This document shows, one piece after another, positions 8,612 to 19,400 of a DNA stretch of 64,000 bases (position 1 is its first letter; every line of letters starts with the position of its first letter). The DNA lies in assembly GCF_020783315.1 (NCBI RefSeq), contig NZ_CP086063.1, positions 2,840,501 to 2,904,500 on the forward strand, in the 5' to 3' direction. Origin of the DNA: Ferruginibacter lapsinanis. Lineage in GTDB: Bacteria > Bacteroidota > Bacteroidia > Chitinophagales > Chitinophagaceae. Both the position numbers and the translations under genes were made by a program. The notes below the pieces were generated by a model. It ran no database searches, was not told the DNA's origin, and was given only the letters and a program-made list of their open reading frames with translations.

Positions 8612-9619
8612 TTATAATGAAACTCTTAACTTACTGAAAAGAGGATCAATTTTATTGGAACAACTATATAGTGTCCCATTCCCACAAAAGTGTAACCCCA
8701 CTAACATATTAGTTCCATATTCAAGTACTACTGAGCCAGAGTCTCCGGCTTGTGAAAAGAAGTCTGGAGTTGAAAAATCCTCTTTCGTACCTGAAATTAC
8801 AATTTGATCTTGATAATCTAAAATAACTCCATTATCATCCTCTACCTTTAAACCTGAGTTGATACTTCTAATAACACCAAATGTCTTGCCAGTTTTAATG
8901 CCAACTTTATAAACTTTCATTCCGATGGTTGGCGATTTGACTCCCATAATAGGGCTACCGACGCTAGGAATATTTTTTTGCATTTCAATGGAAATGGGGC
9001 CAGCTAATGCCGCATCAAAATTATTTACCCCACTTGGATCAGGTCTAATAGAGCGAACAAATAAACCAATTGCATCTTCTTTTTTCCCACCATTAGAAGT
9101 TGAAGGCTGTACAATAAAATTATCTTTATTGCCAGCATCACTAAATAAGACGTGATGATTGCTTAAGATATAGTTGTTCCCATCGTCGATGTCTTTCACG
9201 AAGCATCCCAATGTTCCTCCCCAATTTTCGACAAGGGGACCAATTGAGCAACCAATTTCAAGAGGTCTTTTTCTTACTTGTAATTCGAATTTTTCGGATT
9301 TTGTACTTACAATATCGGTTTTATTAAGACCGAAAAATTCGATTATGGGCGTAATATATAAATCGTCATTCTGACTCATTAACTCAATAACATAGGCTCC
9401 TTCTAATGAGTTAATAACATTTACTGCGAAAACTTCACCAAATATATCATAAACCAAATCTGAAGGTTCAGGTTCATCTTCGAAATCTCCAGCAAAAACC
9501 TCTCGATTTTTTCTATTAAAGAAAAATCTATCGCAAATTTCTAATTGAATTTCTACTGCTTTTTCGTATGTCATAATTTGTTCATTATAGTTGAAGCACT
9601 GCTTCCATCCGCCACTCAT
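8612..9619 (-). CDS. trypsin-like serine protease (chymotrypsin fold)
   Basis: The 335-residue protein has a complete trypsin-like triad: His156 in ILSNHHVL, Asp202 in NNFDAALAG and Ser294 in AGDSGSVVL. The order and spacing fit the S1-like fold, which covers about residues 125-325. The N-terminal 120 residues form a separate domain of unknown role. There is no signal peptide, so it probably acts in the cytoplasm, unlike secreted digestive proteases. Intracellular trypsin-like proteases occur in several bacterial defence systems, where they are activated by a sensor. The cluster with HNH, membrane and small proteins suggests a similar role, inferred from context. Confidence 0.82.
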   Translation of the reverse strand: MSGGWKQCFNYNEQIMTYEKAVEIQLEICDRFFFNRKNREVFAGDFEDEPEPSDLVYDIFGEVFAVNVINSLEGAYVIELMSQNDDLYITPIIEFFGLNKTDIVSTKSEKFELQVRKRPLEIGCSIGPLVENWGGTLGCFVKDIDDGNNYILSNHHVLFSDAGNKDNFIVQPSTSNGGKKEDAIGLFVRSIRPDPSGVNNFDAALAGPISIEMQKNIPSVGSPIMGVKSPTIGMKVYKVGIKTGKTFGVIRSINSGLKVEDDNGVILDYQDQIVISGTKEDFSTPDFFSQAGDSGSVVLEYGTNMLVGLHFCGNGTLYSCSNKIDPLFSKLRVSL

Positions 9620-9674
9620 TTTGGCAAATCCAATGTTAGCAGCATAACCTAGTGCAAAATTTCTTAAATTTCTG

Positions 9675-9968
9675 CTAGTAAATCCTTGATGTTTGTCTTT
9701 TAATCCAATCCCAACCTTCTAATGGTAGCCAGCCATTTCTATTTTTCAAATTGACTTCAACTAATAGAAATCTTTTATTTGGAATTATCTCTTTAATCTC
9801 TTGTTGCAAAACTGTCGCATTTTTTGTGTCGGCTATAAGTATATAGCATGATTTAATATAGTGCCACCAATTAATTACACTTGGGCAATTAATAAGCAAC
9901 TCATGGAATGACTTATAATCAAGATTATCGTCTCTGTCAAAAGTTAGTATGTAAGCAGTTCTACTCAT
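9675..9968 (-). CDS. small Cas2/SinR-like alpha/beta protein
   Basis: The ATG at 9968 is chosen because it overlaps the end of the upstream gene by 8 bases (translational coupling). An in-frame start at 9998 would lie deeper inside that gene. The 97-residue product starts SRTAYILTFD, has a central WWHYI motif, then an IKEIIP...LLVEV strand and a C-terminal GWLPLEGWDWIK. The pattern resembles small proteins often annotated as SinR-family and suggests a ferredoxin-like, Cas2/VapD-type fold. No nuclease activity can be claimed from sequence. It lies 55 bases before the protease gene. Confidence 0.6.
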   Translation of the reverse strand: MSRTAYILTFDRDDNLDYKSFHELLINCPSVINWWHYIKSCYILIADTKNATVLQQEIKEIIPNKRFLLVEVNLKNRNGWLPLEGWDWIKRQTSRIY

Positions 9969-10341
9969 CTGATTCTCCTTCATTATTACCTTCATCAATT
10001 TGTAATTGATAAGGATTTGTTATGTCAACAATATTTCGTGCGTCAACCGGTAATAGATTGTCTTTGTCTCCAAGTATTTCTAAAGATTGTTTTCTTAAAT
10101 GATATTGTTCAGAACGTAAATAATCCGGATTAGTGAAGGTAAAATAGAAGTATCCAAAACCTGCAATTAAAAATAGGAGTGCAGCAAAACAAAAAAGTAG
10201 TAATGTAACCCAAACTAACTTGCAAAAAATAGCAGAAATTACCGCAAGTACAAGCACCCAAAGTCCATAGAATAATGGCATGTCAACCACATTCTTTACT
10301 TTGATTTTATTTACTTGCTCTGTTAATTTCGTCCAGTCCAT
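9961..10341 (-). CDS. small two-helix membrane protein, first gene of the protease-HNH cluster
   Basis: The 126-residue product has two adjacent hydrophobic segments (about residues 23-42 and 44-68) separated by a very short turn, so both termini should be on the same side. A cytoplasmic tail follows with a NPDYLRSEQYHLRKQ motif and an acidic end. The gene overlaps the next one by 8 bases. Small two-helix proteins often act as membrane effectors or anchors in defence modules. That role is inferred; the family is not one I can name. Confidence 0.65.
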   Translation of the reverse strand: MDWTKLTEQVNKIKVKNVVDMPLFYGLWVLVLAVISAIFCKLVWVTLLLFCFAALLFLIAGFGYFYFTFTNPDYLRSEQYHLRKQSLEILGDKDNLLPVDARNIVDITNPYQLQIDEGNNEGESDE

Positions 10342-11019
10342 TTTAAACTTGGTTTCGTGAAAACACTATTTACATTTTTTGTAATAAAACATTGAAAAGG
10401 GGGACACTAACTCAAATATATATGAAAGTTTAATTGGAAGCAATAAAACAGGCAGTTACACCAACGATATTTGCATAATTCTATATAAAATATCCAATTT
10501 GTTCAATATTTCCCCAATTCCCGTGAAAATGTCCTAATCATTGTCCATTTTACCCCCTTATCCCTAAAACCCTTACCAATTCACTATATCCTTAAAATCT
10601 TCAAATCCCTCTCTCTCCGCCTCATAAATTTAATCGATTTAAAAGCCTGTGAGTCATACTACTTACAGGCTTTTTTGCTTTTAAAATTTCTGATACATGC
10701 TTTTTTAAAGATAAAAACCTACCCTGCAAAAACCAGACAAGATATTTTCAAGTACTAAAAAAAGGGCATAGTTTGGTAAAATCCGCAAATGCAATCCGTA
10801 TATTTTCGAGTTTTCCGAGTTCAAGTACTCAATCTTTGAAAACAGGTCAAATTTCTTTGGTTCGGATGCAACGTTTTATCAAAAAAAAGTAACTTGCATA
10901 TGTGTAGTAGGATATCTACAAGACTGGCAAAAGTTACTTACTCCCCTTAATCAAACCAATTGATGATTTAGTTGTTGTTGAAGTGTTAGCGAACCATTAT
11001 TTGTATTAAAATTAATTAA
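10342..11019. other. divergent intergenic region with orphan terminator
   Basis: This 678-base gap separates the minus-strand protease-HNH cluster from the plus-strand giant gene. It must hold promoters for both. A strong hairpin terminator at 10641-10676 points rightward, but no plus-strand gene ends near it. No other gene or RNA is recognised. Confidence 0.5.
10641..10676 (+). terminator. Rho-independent terminator without an upstream gene
   Basis: AAAAGCCTGT (10641-10650) pairs with ACAGGCTTTT (10665-10674) around an extended stem and an 8-base loop, followed by a T-run. The nearest upstream plus-strand gene ends at 6828, so this terminator probably belonged to a gene displaced or deleted when the adjacent island was acquired. 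Confidence 0.7.
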
Positions 11020-14000
11020 GTGAGGAAATTTTACATTTTGTTATTTGTCGTTTCCCTGCTATTTTCAAGTGATCTTGTAATGGCCAAGCCACTTGCATGT
11101 CCTTCTCCCGGTACATATACTATTGGTCCTACAGGAAATTATGCGTCCATCACAGCTGCGTTAACAGATATCAGTTCTTGTGGTTCTTTATCCGGTGCAT
11201 ATATTTTCGAATTACAAAGTACTTATGTATCTACAGTTGAAACATTCCCGATAACCATTCCCAATCTTGGTACTACAGCAACCAATACCGTAACATTCAG
11301 ACCGGCAGCCGGAGCAACCAATCTCTCCATTGTAAGCAGCAATGATAGTTGCACTATAAATCTGAACGGAGCAAAATATATTTATTTCGATGGAAGGGCA
11401 GGAGGCACCGGTACAACAAAAAATCTTACGATAGAAAATACAAGTACCTCTTTATATGTTCTTAACGTTGCAGGAGCCAGTTCCTCGGGAACAACTATTA
11501 CGCTTACAGGATCTGGCGCTTCTACAACAGGCCTTGTAGCCGGAATGTTTGTGGGTGTATCGCCTGGTAGCGGGTTATTTGCTGCCGGTACAAAAGTAAG
11601 TTCTGTTACAGATGCAACACATTTTGTTGTAACAGCTGCGCCTACAAGTGCGTTGAGTGCTACTACCGTTATCACTGCCGGATACAATAATGCTGCCATT
11701 AAATTCATTAATGATGCATCCAACAACACGATCAAATATTGTTATATAAAAAGCAGGAATAAAAGCGCTACTTCCTCCACAGTATTTTTTTCAAATACTA
11801 CTGGAACAACCGGCAATGACAATAATACAGTAGACAATTGTGATATTGGCGGAGATGCCACCAATACACCACTCAATGCAATCTATTCAGATGGATCTAC
11901 AACTTCTTCAGCAACGTATAATAGTGGTAATATTATTTCCAACAATGATATTCATGATTTTTATAACGGCATAGCTTCTCCAAGTGGTGTACTGCTTCGG
12001 AATTCCAGCGATTGGACGATCACCGGGAACAGTTTGTACCAATCTGCTACCAGGAATTTGACCACCAATAGTATTCAATTTAATGGTATCAATGTTACCA
12101 GCTCCTGCACCAATAGTTTTCAAATCAATAATAACTATCTGGGAGGAACTGCATCAAAAGCTACTGGAGGGGCACTCACTTTTACAGGATCAGGGCAATT
12201 TCTTGGTATCGCTACTTCTGTTGCAGGCGCTACTTCAACCATTAGCGGGAATAAGGTAATGAACATCAATTTTACATCAGATGGAGCTACCGCTAATTTC
12301 AGACCAATTGGTATTTTTGCTGGTGCGATGAATTGCACATACGATACGATCAGTAATATTCAATTGGCACTATATTCATCTAATGCTTTTGCTTCCATGA
12401 TTCAATGCGGAACCGGAGCTTTATCATACACAACGATTGATATTTCTAATAATGTCATTAAAGACGTTTCTCTGATCTCAACTGTTTCGCCGGCATTAAG
12501 AGCTATCAGTTTTCAGGGTTCTCCAAGCATCGGATATACTGTTAACAATAATCAAATCAGTAATTTTTCTTCAAGTGCCAATATCAGTATCATGGGAATC
12601 TTTGCTGATGCCAGGTTTGGAACATGCACTATCCAAAGTAATACGATCAATAATATATCACAAACTTCTACCAGTGCTGCAGGTGCAGCGTATGGCATTA
12701 CCACCTACTTTGGATCCAATCTGAGTATGACCATCCAAAAAAATACCATAAGCAATATATCATCCAGTTCTACCTATACTACAGACCCTATTGCTGCCGG
12801 AATAATTGTTTACTCTACAGGCACAGCAAATGTGATTGACAGTAATATTGTTTCAGGTATTCGTGCTACCTACAACTCCACATCTTTAGCAGTAGGAGCA
12901 AGTGGCATCAGCATTTTATCTTCGGCAGGAGGTGGTAATTTGCGTAAAAACAAGATCTATGACATTACCAATATCAGCAATAATACCGGTAGTCTTGTAG
13001 CCGGTTGCCAGATAGCAAGCGGTAGCTGGACAGTTGCCAACAATATGATCAGCCTGACCAATGGATCTTATACAACGGCGGCTTTAGTGGCAGGTATATA
13101 TGATAAAACAGGAACAACAGGAACAAGAAATTACTACTATAATAGTGTGTATGTAGGCGGTAGTGGACCGGCAGATAGTTATGGGGCGGCATTATTATAT
13201 AATTGCGGAAGCGGTACGGCCGTGATCAAAAATAATATTCTTGCAATGGCCAGATCTAAAGGTGCCGGTTCTGCAAGTTTTTATGCGATCGCTAATAAAA
13301 CATCCAACACAGCAAACTTCACTTCTGACAATAACATCCTCAATTCGTCATCCTCGTCTTCAATTGGTTTATGGGGTACAACCCTCGTAACAAATGACAA
13401 AGATTTTACTTCATGGAAATCTTCTACAGGCGGAGATAATAACAGTTTTAGTAACGAGTATATCCCATTCACCGATGTAACTACCGGAAATTTACATATC
13501 AATACGGCCGATGTTACGTTGGCAGCAGCAGCATATGTAAGCAATATAGAAAGCAGGGGAGCAACCCTAAGCACAACAGTCGATCTGGATAATGATTCCC
13601 GCCCGGGCCCGACAGGCTCTATCCTTAGCAGTTCATCCGCTCCTGATATCGGTGCCGATGAAGTAGATCTTGTTTATGGCGGAGATAATATATGGCTCGG
13701 CACCACTTCCAGTGTTTGGACAAATGCCACCAACTGGAGTATCGGTGTACCTAATTCAACCAGAAATGCTGTGATACCTGCTGGTACTCTTTATGCTCCG
13801 GCAATATCAGCATCAGGCAGTACAAAAAATGTGATCATTGGTTTAGGCTCCTCCTTAACAGTGACTTCATCCTTGTCAATCGCAGGTATAATAAGAAATT
13901 CTGGTACCTTCAATGCAGAAAGCGGAACGATCGAATTGAATGGCACGACGGCCCAGGCCATCAGCGGAACGGTATTCACCAATAAGACCATTGACGGCCT

Positions 14001-16059
14001 TAAGATATCAAATACCGCAGGCGTAACTGTTTCATCTACTGCCGGCGACACATTGAATATAACAGGCAGTATCAGCTTTGGTAATGTCAATAATACCACT
14101 TTAAATACAGGAGATAATATCACCTTACGGTCAACCGCAAACGCAACTGCAAGAATAGCGGATGTTACTAACGGTGGAGTTAATAGTGGAGATACGATCG
14201 TTGGTAAAATGATCGTTGAAAGATATCTTCCGATGCAAAACTCTTCTGTATCCCGTAGATGGAGATTATTGACCACTCCTTTGTTGTTAACAGGATCTCC
14301 TTCTATCAGCCAGGCATGGCAGGAAGGAGTAGCTAACAGCAGTTTGAGTTCTCCTATCAATCCAAGACCTGGCTATGGCACTCAAATAACCAATGGTAAT
14401 ACCGCCGCCGCTGTAGCCAACGGTTTTGATATTGGCTCAACAGCAAACCCTTCTATCTTTTATATGAATCCGGGATTGGCGCCTACATGGACAGCGCCTA
14501 CCAGCACCTTGTCTACTTTGATAGCGAGTAAAGAAGGATTTATGATCTTCGCAAGAGGAGATAGAAGCGTTATCATCAATAACCAATTTGTTTCTGCCGC
14601 ACCAACAACACTGGCTCCAAAAGGAAATGTACAAATTGGGAATGTAACAAAAACGCTTGTTACCGGAAAGCAGGTGATCGGAAATCCTTACGCCTCTGCC
14701 ATTAGTTTTGATAAGGTATTACTGAACGGAGCTACTCCTAACGATGCCGGGTATTACTTTTATTATTGGGATCCTAAAACAGATGGATCACATAATGTAG
14801 GAAAATTCATCACTGTAAAAAATGACGGCATAGGTGAGCCATCTCATTATACTGTTACACCAAATACCAACTCGAGTGGTATCACTGATGGTAAGATAGA
14901 ATCGGGGGCTGCCATTGTTATTAATTCTGCCGGCGCACCTAACACCATTACTTTTCATGAAACAGATAAAATAACCACCAGCAGCACTGTTGGTATTGCC
15001 AGCAGACCTATTGCTACTGCAGGAGCAGCCGATCTTTCTAAAGTGTACACCAATCTGTATTACATTAGCAGTGATGGCACTAAAATGATTGCCGATGGTG
15101 TGGCCAACACCTATTATCCAACTTATAACAATGAAGTTGATTTTGCTGATGTACCTAAATTGATCTCGTTCAACAGTAAAGAAAGTATCAGCATTTTGAG
15201 AGACGGAAAATTGCTTTCTATCGAAACAAGAAAAACATTGACAACACTTTCCGACACTACATATTTTGAAATACGTAACCTGGATAGCAAGAATTACAGA
15301 CTGGAATTTACCGCTGAGAATTTCAAAACAAAATATGATCTATACCTGGAAGATGCAGCTACAGCCAGCACCATTCCTATAGCGTTGGGAGTGACTTCGG
15401 GTACCGGTCATTTTGATTTTATTGTAAGCAGTGATATACCGGGCTCTGCCAATACTGCCCGTTTTAAATTGCTATTAAGACCTTCGGCGGAATCAGCACC
15501 ATTACCAGTTATTTTCAGCAGCATTAAAGCAGGAAAATCGGGTAGCACTAATTTCATTACATGGAAAGTAGAGAACGAGATCAATATCAATCAGTATGCA
15601 ATTGAAAGATCTACAGACGGTATACATTTTAGTGTATTAAATGAAACTGCCGCTAACAGCAACGGCACCAACAGCTATACATTTATTGATGTAAATGAAA
15701 TGACAACACCATTTGTGTACTACAGGATTAAAAGTATCAGCAACACCGGGCAATATTATTACAGTGCGATCGCAAAAGTGAGTAACAGTGAACAAATAAC
15801 AGCTGTAAATATTTATCCAACAGTGATCACTGATGGGCAAATACACATTGCCATCAATAATTTACCAAAAGGAAAATACCTCATTCAACTTTCTGATATG
15901 GTTGGCAGAATATTACTGCAAAAAAACATCGGATACAATGGGGGAGATGCCATAGAATCTATCCCGGTAAACAACACACTTCCTGCCGGAAAATACCAGG
16001 CGACCCTGATACACCCCGACAATACACAAAGCGTTTACACCGTAATATTGCGTAAATAG
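11020..16059 (+). CDS. giant T9SS-exported protein with beta-helix passenger
   Basis: The 1,679-residue protein starts at GTG (11020; MRKFYILL), giving a typical signal peptide that ends near residue 22. Residues 30 to about 880 are rich in short Asn/Ile/Ser turns (NNTIKYCYI, SGNKVMNI) typical of parallel beta-helix repeats. A WxxxxNW module follows near 890-930. The shared module starting VERYLPMQ...SRRWRLL lies near 1067. An Fn3-like WKVENEINI...YAIERS segment lies near 1515, and a T9SS type A sorting domain begins near 1600 (IYPTVITDG) and ends in VILRK. Export through the outer membrane and surface anchoring are expected. Binding target and any catalytic activity are unknown. It is first of three tandem paralogues. 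Confidence 0.85.
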   Translation: MRKFYILLFVVSLLFSSDLVMAKPLACPSPGTYTIGPTGNYASITAALTDISSCGSLSGAYIFELQSTYVSTVETFPITIPNLGTTATNTVTFRPAAGATNLSIVSSNDSCTINLNGAKYIYFDGRAGGTGTTKNLTIENTSTSLYVLNVAGASSSGTTITLTGSGASTTGLVAGMFVGVSPGSGLFAAGTKVSSVTDATHFVVTAAPTSALSATTVITAGYNNAAIKFINDASNNTIKYCYIKSRNKSATSSTVFFSNTTGTTGNDNNTVDNCDIGGDATNTPLNAIYSDGSTTSSATYNSGNIISNNDIHDFYNGIASPSGVLLRNSSDWTITGNSLYQSATRNLTTNSIQFNGINVTSSCTNSFQINNNYLGGTASKATGGALTFTGSGQFLGIATSVAGATSTISGNKVMNINFTSDGATANFRPIGIFAGAMNCTYDTISNIQLALYSSNAFASMIQCGTGALSYTTIDISNNVIKDVSLISTVSPALRAISFQGSPSIGYTVNNNQISNFSSSANISIMGIFADARFGTCTIQSNTINNISQTSTSAAGAAYGITTYFGSNLSMTIQKNTISNISSSSTYTTDPIAAGIIVYSTGTANVIDSNIVSGIRATYNSTSLAVGASGISILSSAGGGNLRKNKIYDITNISNNTGSLVAGCQIASGSWTVANNMISLTNGSYTTAALVAGIYDKTGTTGTRNYYYNSVYVGGSGPADSYGAALLYNCGSGTAVIKNNILAMARSKGAGSASFYAIANKTSNTANFTSDNNILNSSSSSSIGLWGTTLVTNDKDFTSWKSSTGGDNNSFSNEYIPFTDVTTGNLHINTADVTLAAAAYVSNIESRGATLSTTVDLDNDSRPGPTGSILSSSSAPDIGADEVDLVYGGDNIWLGTTSSVWTNATNWSIGVPNSTRNAVIPAGTLYAPAISASGSTKNVIIGLGSSLTVTSSLSIAGIIRNSGTFNAESGTIELNGTTAQAISGTVFTNKTIDGLKISNTAGVTVSSTAGDTLNITGSISFGNVNNTTLNTGDNITLRSTANATARIADVTNGGVNSGDTIVGKMIVERYLPMQNSSVSRRWRLLTTPLLLTGSPSISQAWQEGVANSSLSSPINPRPGYGTQITNGNTAAAVANGFDIGSTANPSIFYMNPGLAPTWTAPTSTLSTLIASKEGFMIFARGDRSVIINNQFVSAAPTTLAPKGNVQIGNVTKTLVTGKQVIGNPYASAISFDKVLLNGATPNDAGYYFYYWDPKTDGSHNVGKFITVKNDGIGEPSHYTVTPNTNSSGITDGKIESGAAIVINSAGAPNTITFHETDKITTSSTVGIASRPIATAGAADLSKVYTNLYYISSDGTKMIADGVANTYYPTYNNEVDFADVPKLISFNSKESISILRDGKLLSIETRKTLTTLSDTTYFEIRNLDSKNYRLEFTAENFKTKYDLYLEDAATASTIPIALGVTSGTGHFDFIVSSDIPGSANTARFKLLLRPSAESAPLPVIFSSIKAGKSGSTNFITWKVENEININQYAIERSTDGIHFSVLNETAANSNGTNSYTFIDVNEMTTPFVYYRIKSISNTGQYYYSAIAKVSNSEQITAVNIYPTVITDGQIHIAINNLPKGKYLIQLSDMVGRILLQKNIGYNGGDAIESIPVNNTLPAGKYQATLIHPDNTQSVYTVILRK

Positions 16060-16455
16060 TTCCATTTCACCCATTTATAGCTGCTTTTCTAACCGCATCG
16101 GGCTAAACTTATGCACAAGATTTTAAGTTTTGAATTGCTCAAGACTTTTTCAACCAATGTGGAAATAATTACATAAATCGTATTGCTTTTTTACATAAAT
16201 TGCAGTTATGATGCCTTTGTACTAAAAAATTATTGCAGAATAACACAACTTTCTTAATGATTTCATAATTCATTAGTGGTACTATTTTTGCTTTTATTTC
16301 GTAAATTGCATTAAGTAAAATCCTCTTCCAGCAAATATTCCATTACCAGTATCGAAAACAATTTAAACAGGCAACTGTTTACCTACTTTACGTATCAGTG
16401 TTTTAACGATTACTTTTCATAGTGTGAAAAAGACACGAATGAATAAAAATATTTT
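16060..16455. other. intergenic region upstream of second giant gene
   Basis: This 396-base AT-rich gap separates two giant genes. A TATTTTTG at 16283-16290 fits the Bacteroidetes minus-7 element TAnnTTTG, but I found no good minus-33 partner, so it is only a weak promoter candidate. No terminator hairpin or gene is clear. Confidence 0.4.
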
Positions 16456-19400
16456 ATGAGGAGATTTTACTTATTGTTGTTAGGAGTTTGTTTTTTGTTA
16501 TCCGGAAAAATTGTAGCGCAAACTACTGTCTTTACGGATGATTTTAACAGGGCTACGCTTAGCCCCGGAGGTACTCCAAGTATGACCTACACGTCTACGC
16601 TTGCCAGTAATATCTCTGCTACTACAGCCTCTTCTACTTACTTAAGTATTGGATCTGGAGCTACAGCCCCCACAAGTGGTATCTCTTACGTAACGGGCAG
16701 CAACTCCACATTTTCTTCTCCTTTTTCTACCACACTCAGCAGCAATACCGGTCTGGTAACCTGGACATTTAATTTCAGGTGGAACAGAGCCTCATCAAAT
16801 AATCCGGCAGCTCCTGCAAGTGGAGCTTACGGAACTGCAATTGTATTGGCAGGATCAAGTGCCACCATTTCCACTGCAGGAAATGGATATGCCATTATCT
16901 ACGGAAATGCCAGCACTCCGGATCCTATCCGGTTAGTTGCGTATACAACAGGTGTTACAGGTACACTTACTAATATCTGCACTTCGGGTGCAAGTGATAT
17001 TTCTGCAACTAATAATTATGCCAGTGTACGGGTAACCTACGATCCCTCTACCAACAACTGGTCATTATATGTCAGAGATGATGGTGCCAGTGCCTGGGCC
17101 GATCCATCCAGCGGCGTTACCACACAAAAGGGTAGTACTACTGCAAACAGTACATACACCGGATCTGCATTGAGTACATTTGGCTTTTTATGGTCTCACA
17201 ATACCGGAGCCAATTTGAGTTCTGATTTTGATAATTACAAAGTAACGGTAGCAACAGGGGCAACAAGCTATTACTGGAATGGAGCCAACACAAACTCTAC
17301 TGATATAGGTTCTTTTACCTGGAATACAACAGATAAGAACTGGAGTACACCAACCAGTGCAGTATTTGCTTCCGGAGCAGGTTCTATCTGGCCATCTGCA
17401 AGTGGAACGTATGATGCTTATTTTAATAACACACAGGCAGGAGTAAAAGCTGTTACATTACCAGCGGGTACATTGGCGTATGCACCAAACAGTACAAATA
17501 TTGGCACATCCGGCTATTCGTTTGTAACTGCGGCAAGTGCTGCGGCTACACTGCCGGGGCCTGTTTCTTTAAGTAGTAATACATTAACGCTGGCCGCCGG
17601 TTCAGGTGGCTCGGTTACACTCTCGGGAATAGTAAGTGGTTCAGGAGCGATCAATCAAAACGGAGCCGGCACAGGAATTTTAAGTGCGGCAAATACATAT
17701 AGCGGAGGTACTACCATTACTTCGGGTACCCTTCAATTGGGTGCAGCAGGTGTATTGGCAGATGCAGGTACCATCAATTTAGCCGGTGGCGACCTGAGTT
17801 CGGGTGCTTCTGCCGGATTTAATGAAACGATGGGAGTACTAACGCTCTCGGCTACCTCAACAATACATTTAGGTACGGGTAGTCATACACTCACTTTTGC
17901 TAACAGTAGCGGTGCCAGCTGGACAGGTAGCACTACCTTGACCATTTATGGCTGGACAGGAACAGCAGGAGCAAGCGGCACTGCAGGAAAGATAGTGGTA
18001 GGATCTGGTGGACTCACCAGCGGACAATTGGCACAAATAACTTTTAATGGTTATGCCGGTGCAGCAACAATTATCAGCGGAGAAGTAGTACCAGGATCAA
18101 CGTCTCCAACAATTACACCTAGTACATCCACACTTACCGGACTTACTTATGTTGTTGGAAGCGGTCCATCTGCCAGCAGCAGCTTTACAGTAACAGCCAC
18201 TAATTTAACTGCCGGCGGAGGTACCATCACATTTACAGGCTCTACCAACTATGATGTTTCTACCACCAGTTCTACAACAGGTTTTGGCAATACAGCTACA
18301 CTAACGTACACGGGTACAGGCAGTTTGGCCAGTAATACTGTTTGGGTAAGATTGAAAGCAGGGTTGGGTGTAAATTCATATAATTCAGAACTGATCACAG
18401 TTGCTGGAGGTGGCGTAAGTTCTACTACCATCGTTACTGTTAGTGGTTCTGTAACACCAGTCGTAACCTGTAACACCCCATTATTGGAAGAAAATTTTGA
18501 ATATGGAGGCTCTACAAGTACTGACCTTAAATCATTGACATCCGGTAACTGGGTAACCAATACGGGAACCAATTTCAATTATGCCACTACCAGTTTAACC
18601 TATTCAGGATATGGAAGTTCAGGTGTTGGAGGATCAGCAGCTTTTAATACAAGTAATACAGAAGATCTGTATCGTTCATTTACCGGAACAGCAATTACTT
18701 CCGGATCGGTATATGCATCTTTCCTGATAAATTTAACCAATGGAACAAGTACTACAAATGATTACTTTGCTTCATTGATGGCCTCAAGCCCAAGTCCAAC
18801 TTATGCCACCCGTATCTTCGCACAAAATACAAGCAGTACTACTTTTAAATTAGGTATAGGCAAAACCGGTTCAGATAACCAAACAGCCGACCTTAATTTT
18901 GGCACTACTTATCTAGTGATCCTAAAATATACATTTGTTGCCGGTGGAACGAATGATCCATTTTCACTGTGGGTTATTTCTGGTTCGGTTCCGGCTACTG
19001 AAGCTGCTGCAGGTTCAGCTACGATTACTGCAAACACAGCTACAACCGATGCCACCGATCTGAAATACTTTGGGTTGAGACAGGGGAATTCTCCTACCAG
19101 TAGAACTGAAGGATACCTGGATGGTATACGTGTAGCAACAAGCTGGGAAGACTTGGTATGTGTTCCATCTGCAGCTACAGATTATACGTGGACTGGATCG
19201 GGTAATAATACCTTGTGGACAAACACAGCTAACTGGAGTCCTAATACGGGTTTTCCAACTTCGTCAGATAATGTGATCATCAACACAGCTCCAACTTATT
19301 TATTGAATATTACAGACTCACGTACTGTAAAGAATTTTACATTGAACGGTACAGGTAATTTCAATATGGCTTCTACCGGAACACTTACTATCACAGGTAC

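Noticed and set aside
8472..8807. Plus-strand frame overlapping the 70-residue gene and protease gene
   Set aside because: It is antisense to two genes with consistent operon spacing and, for the protease, a full catalytic triad.
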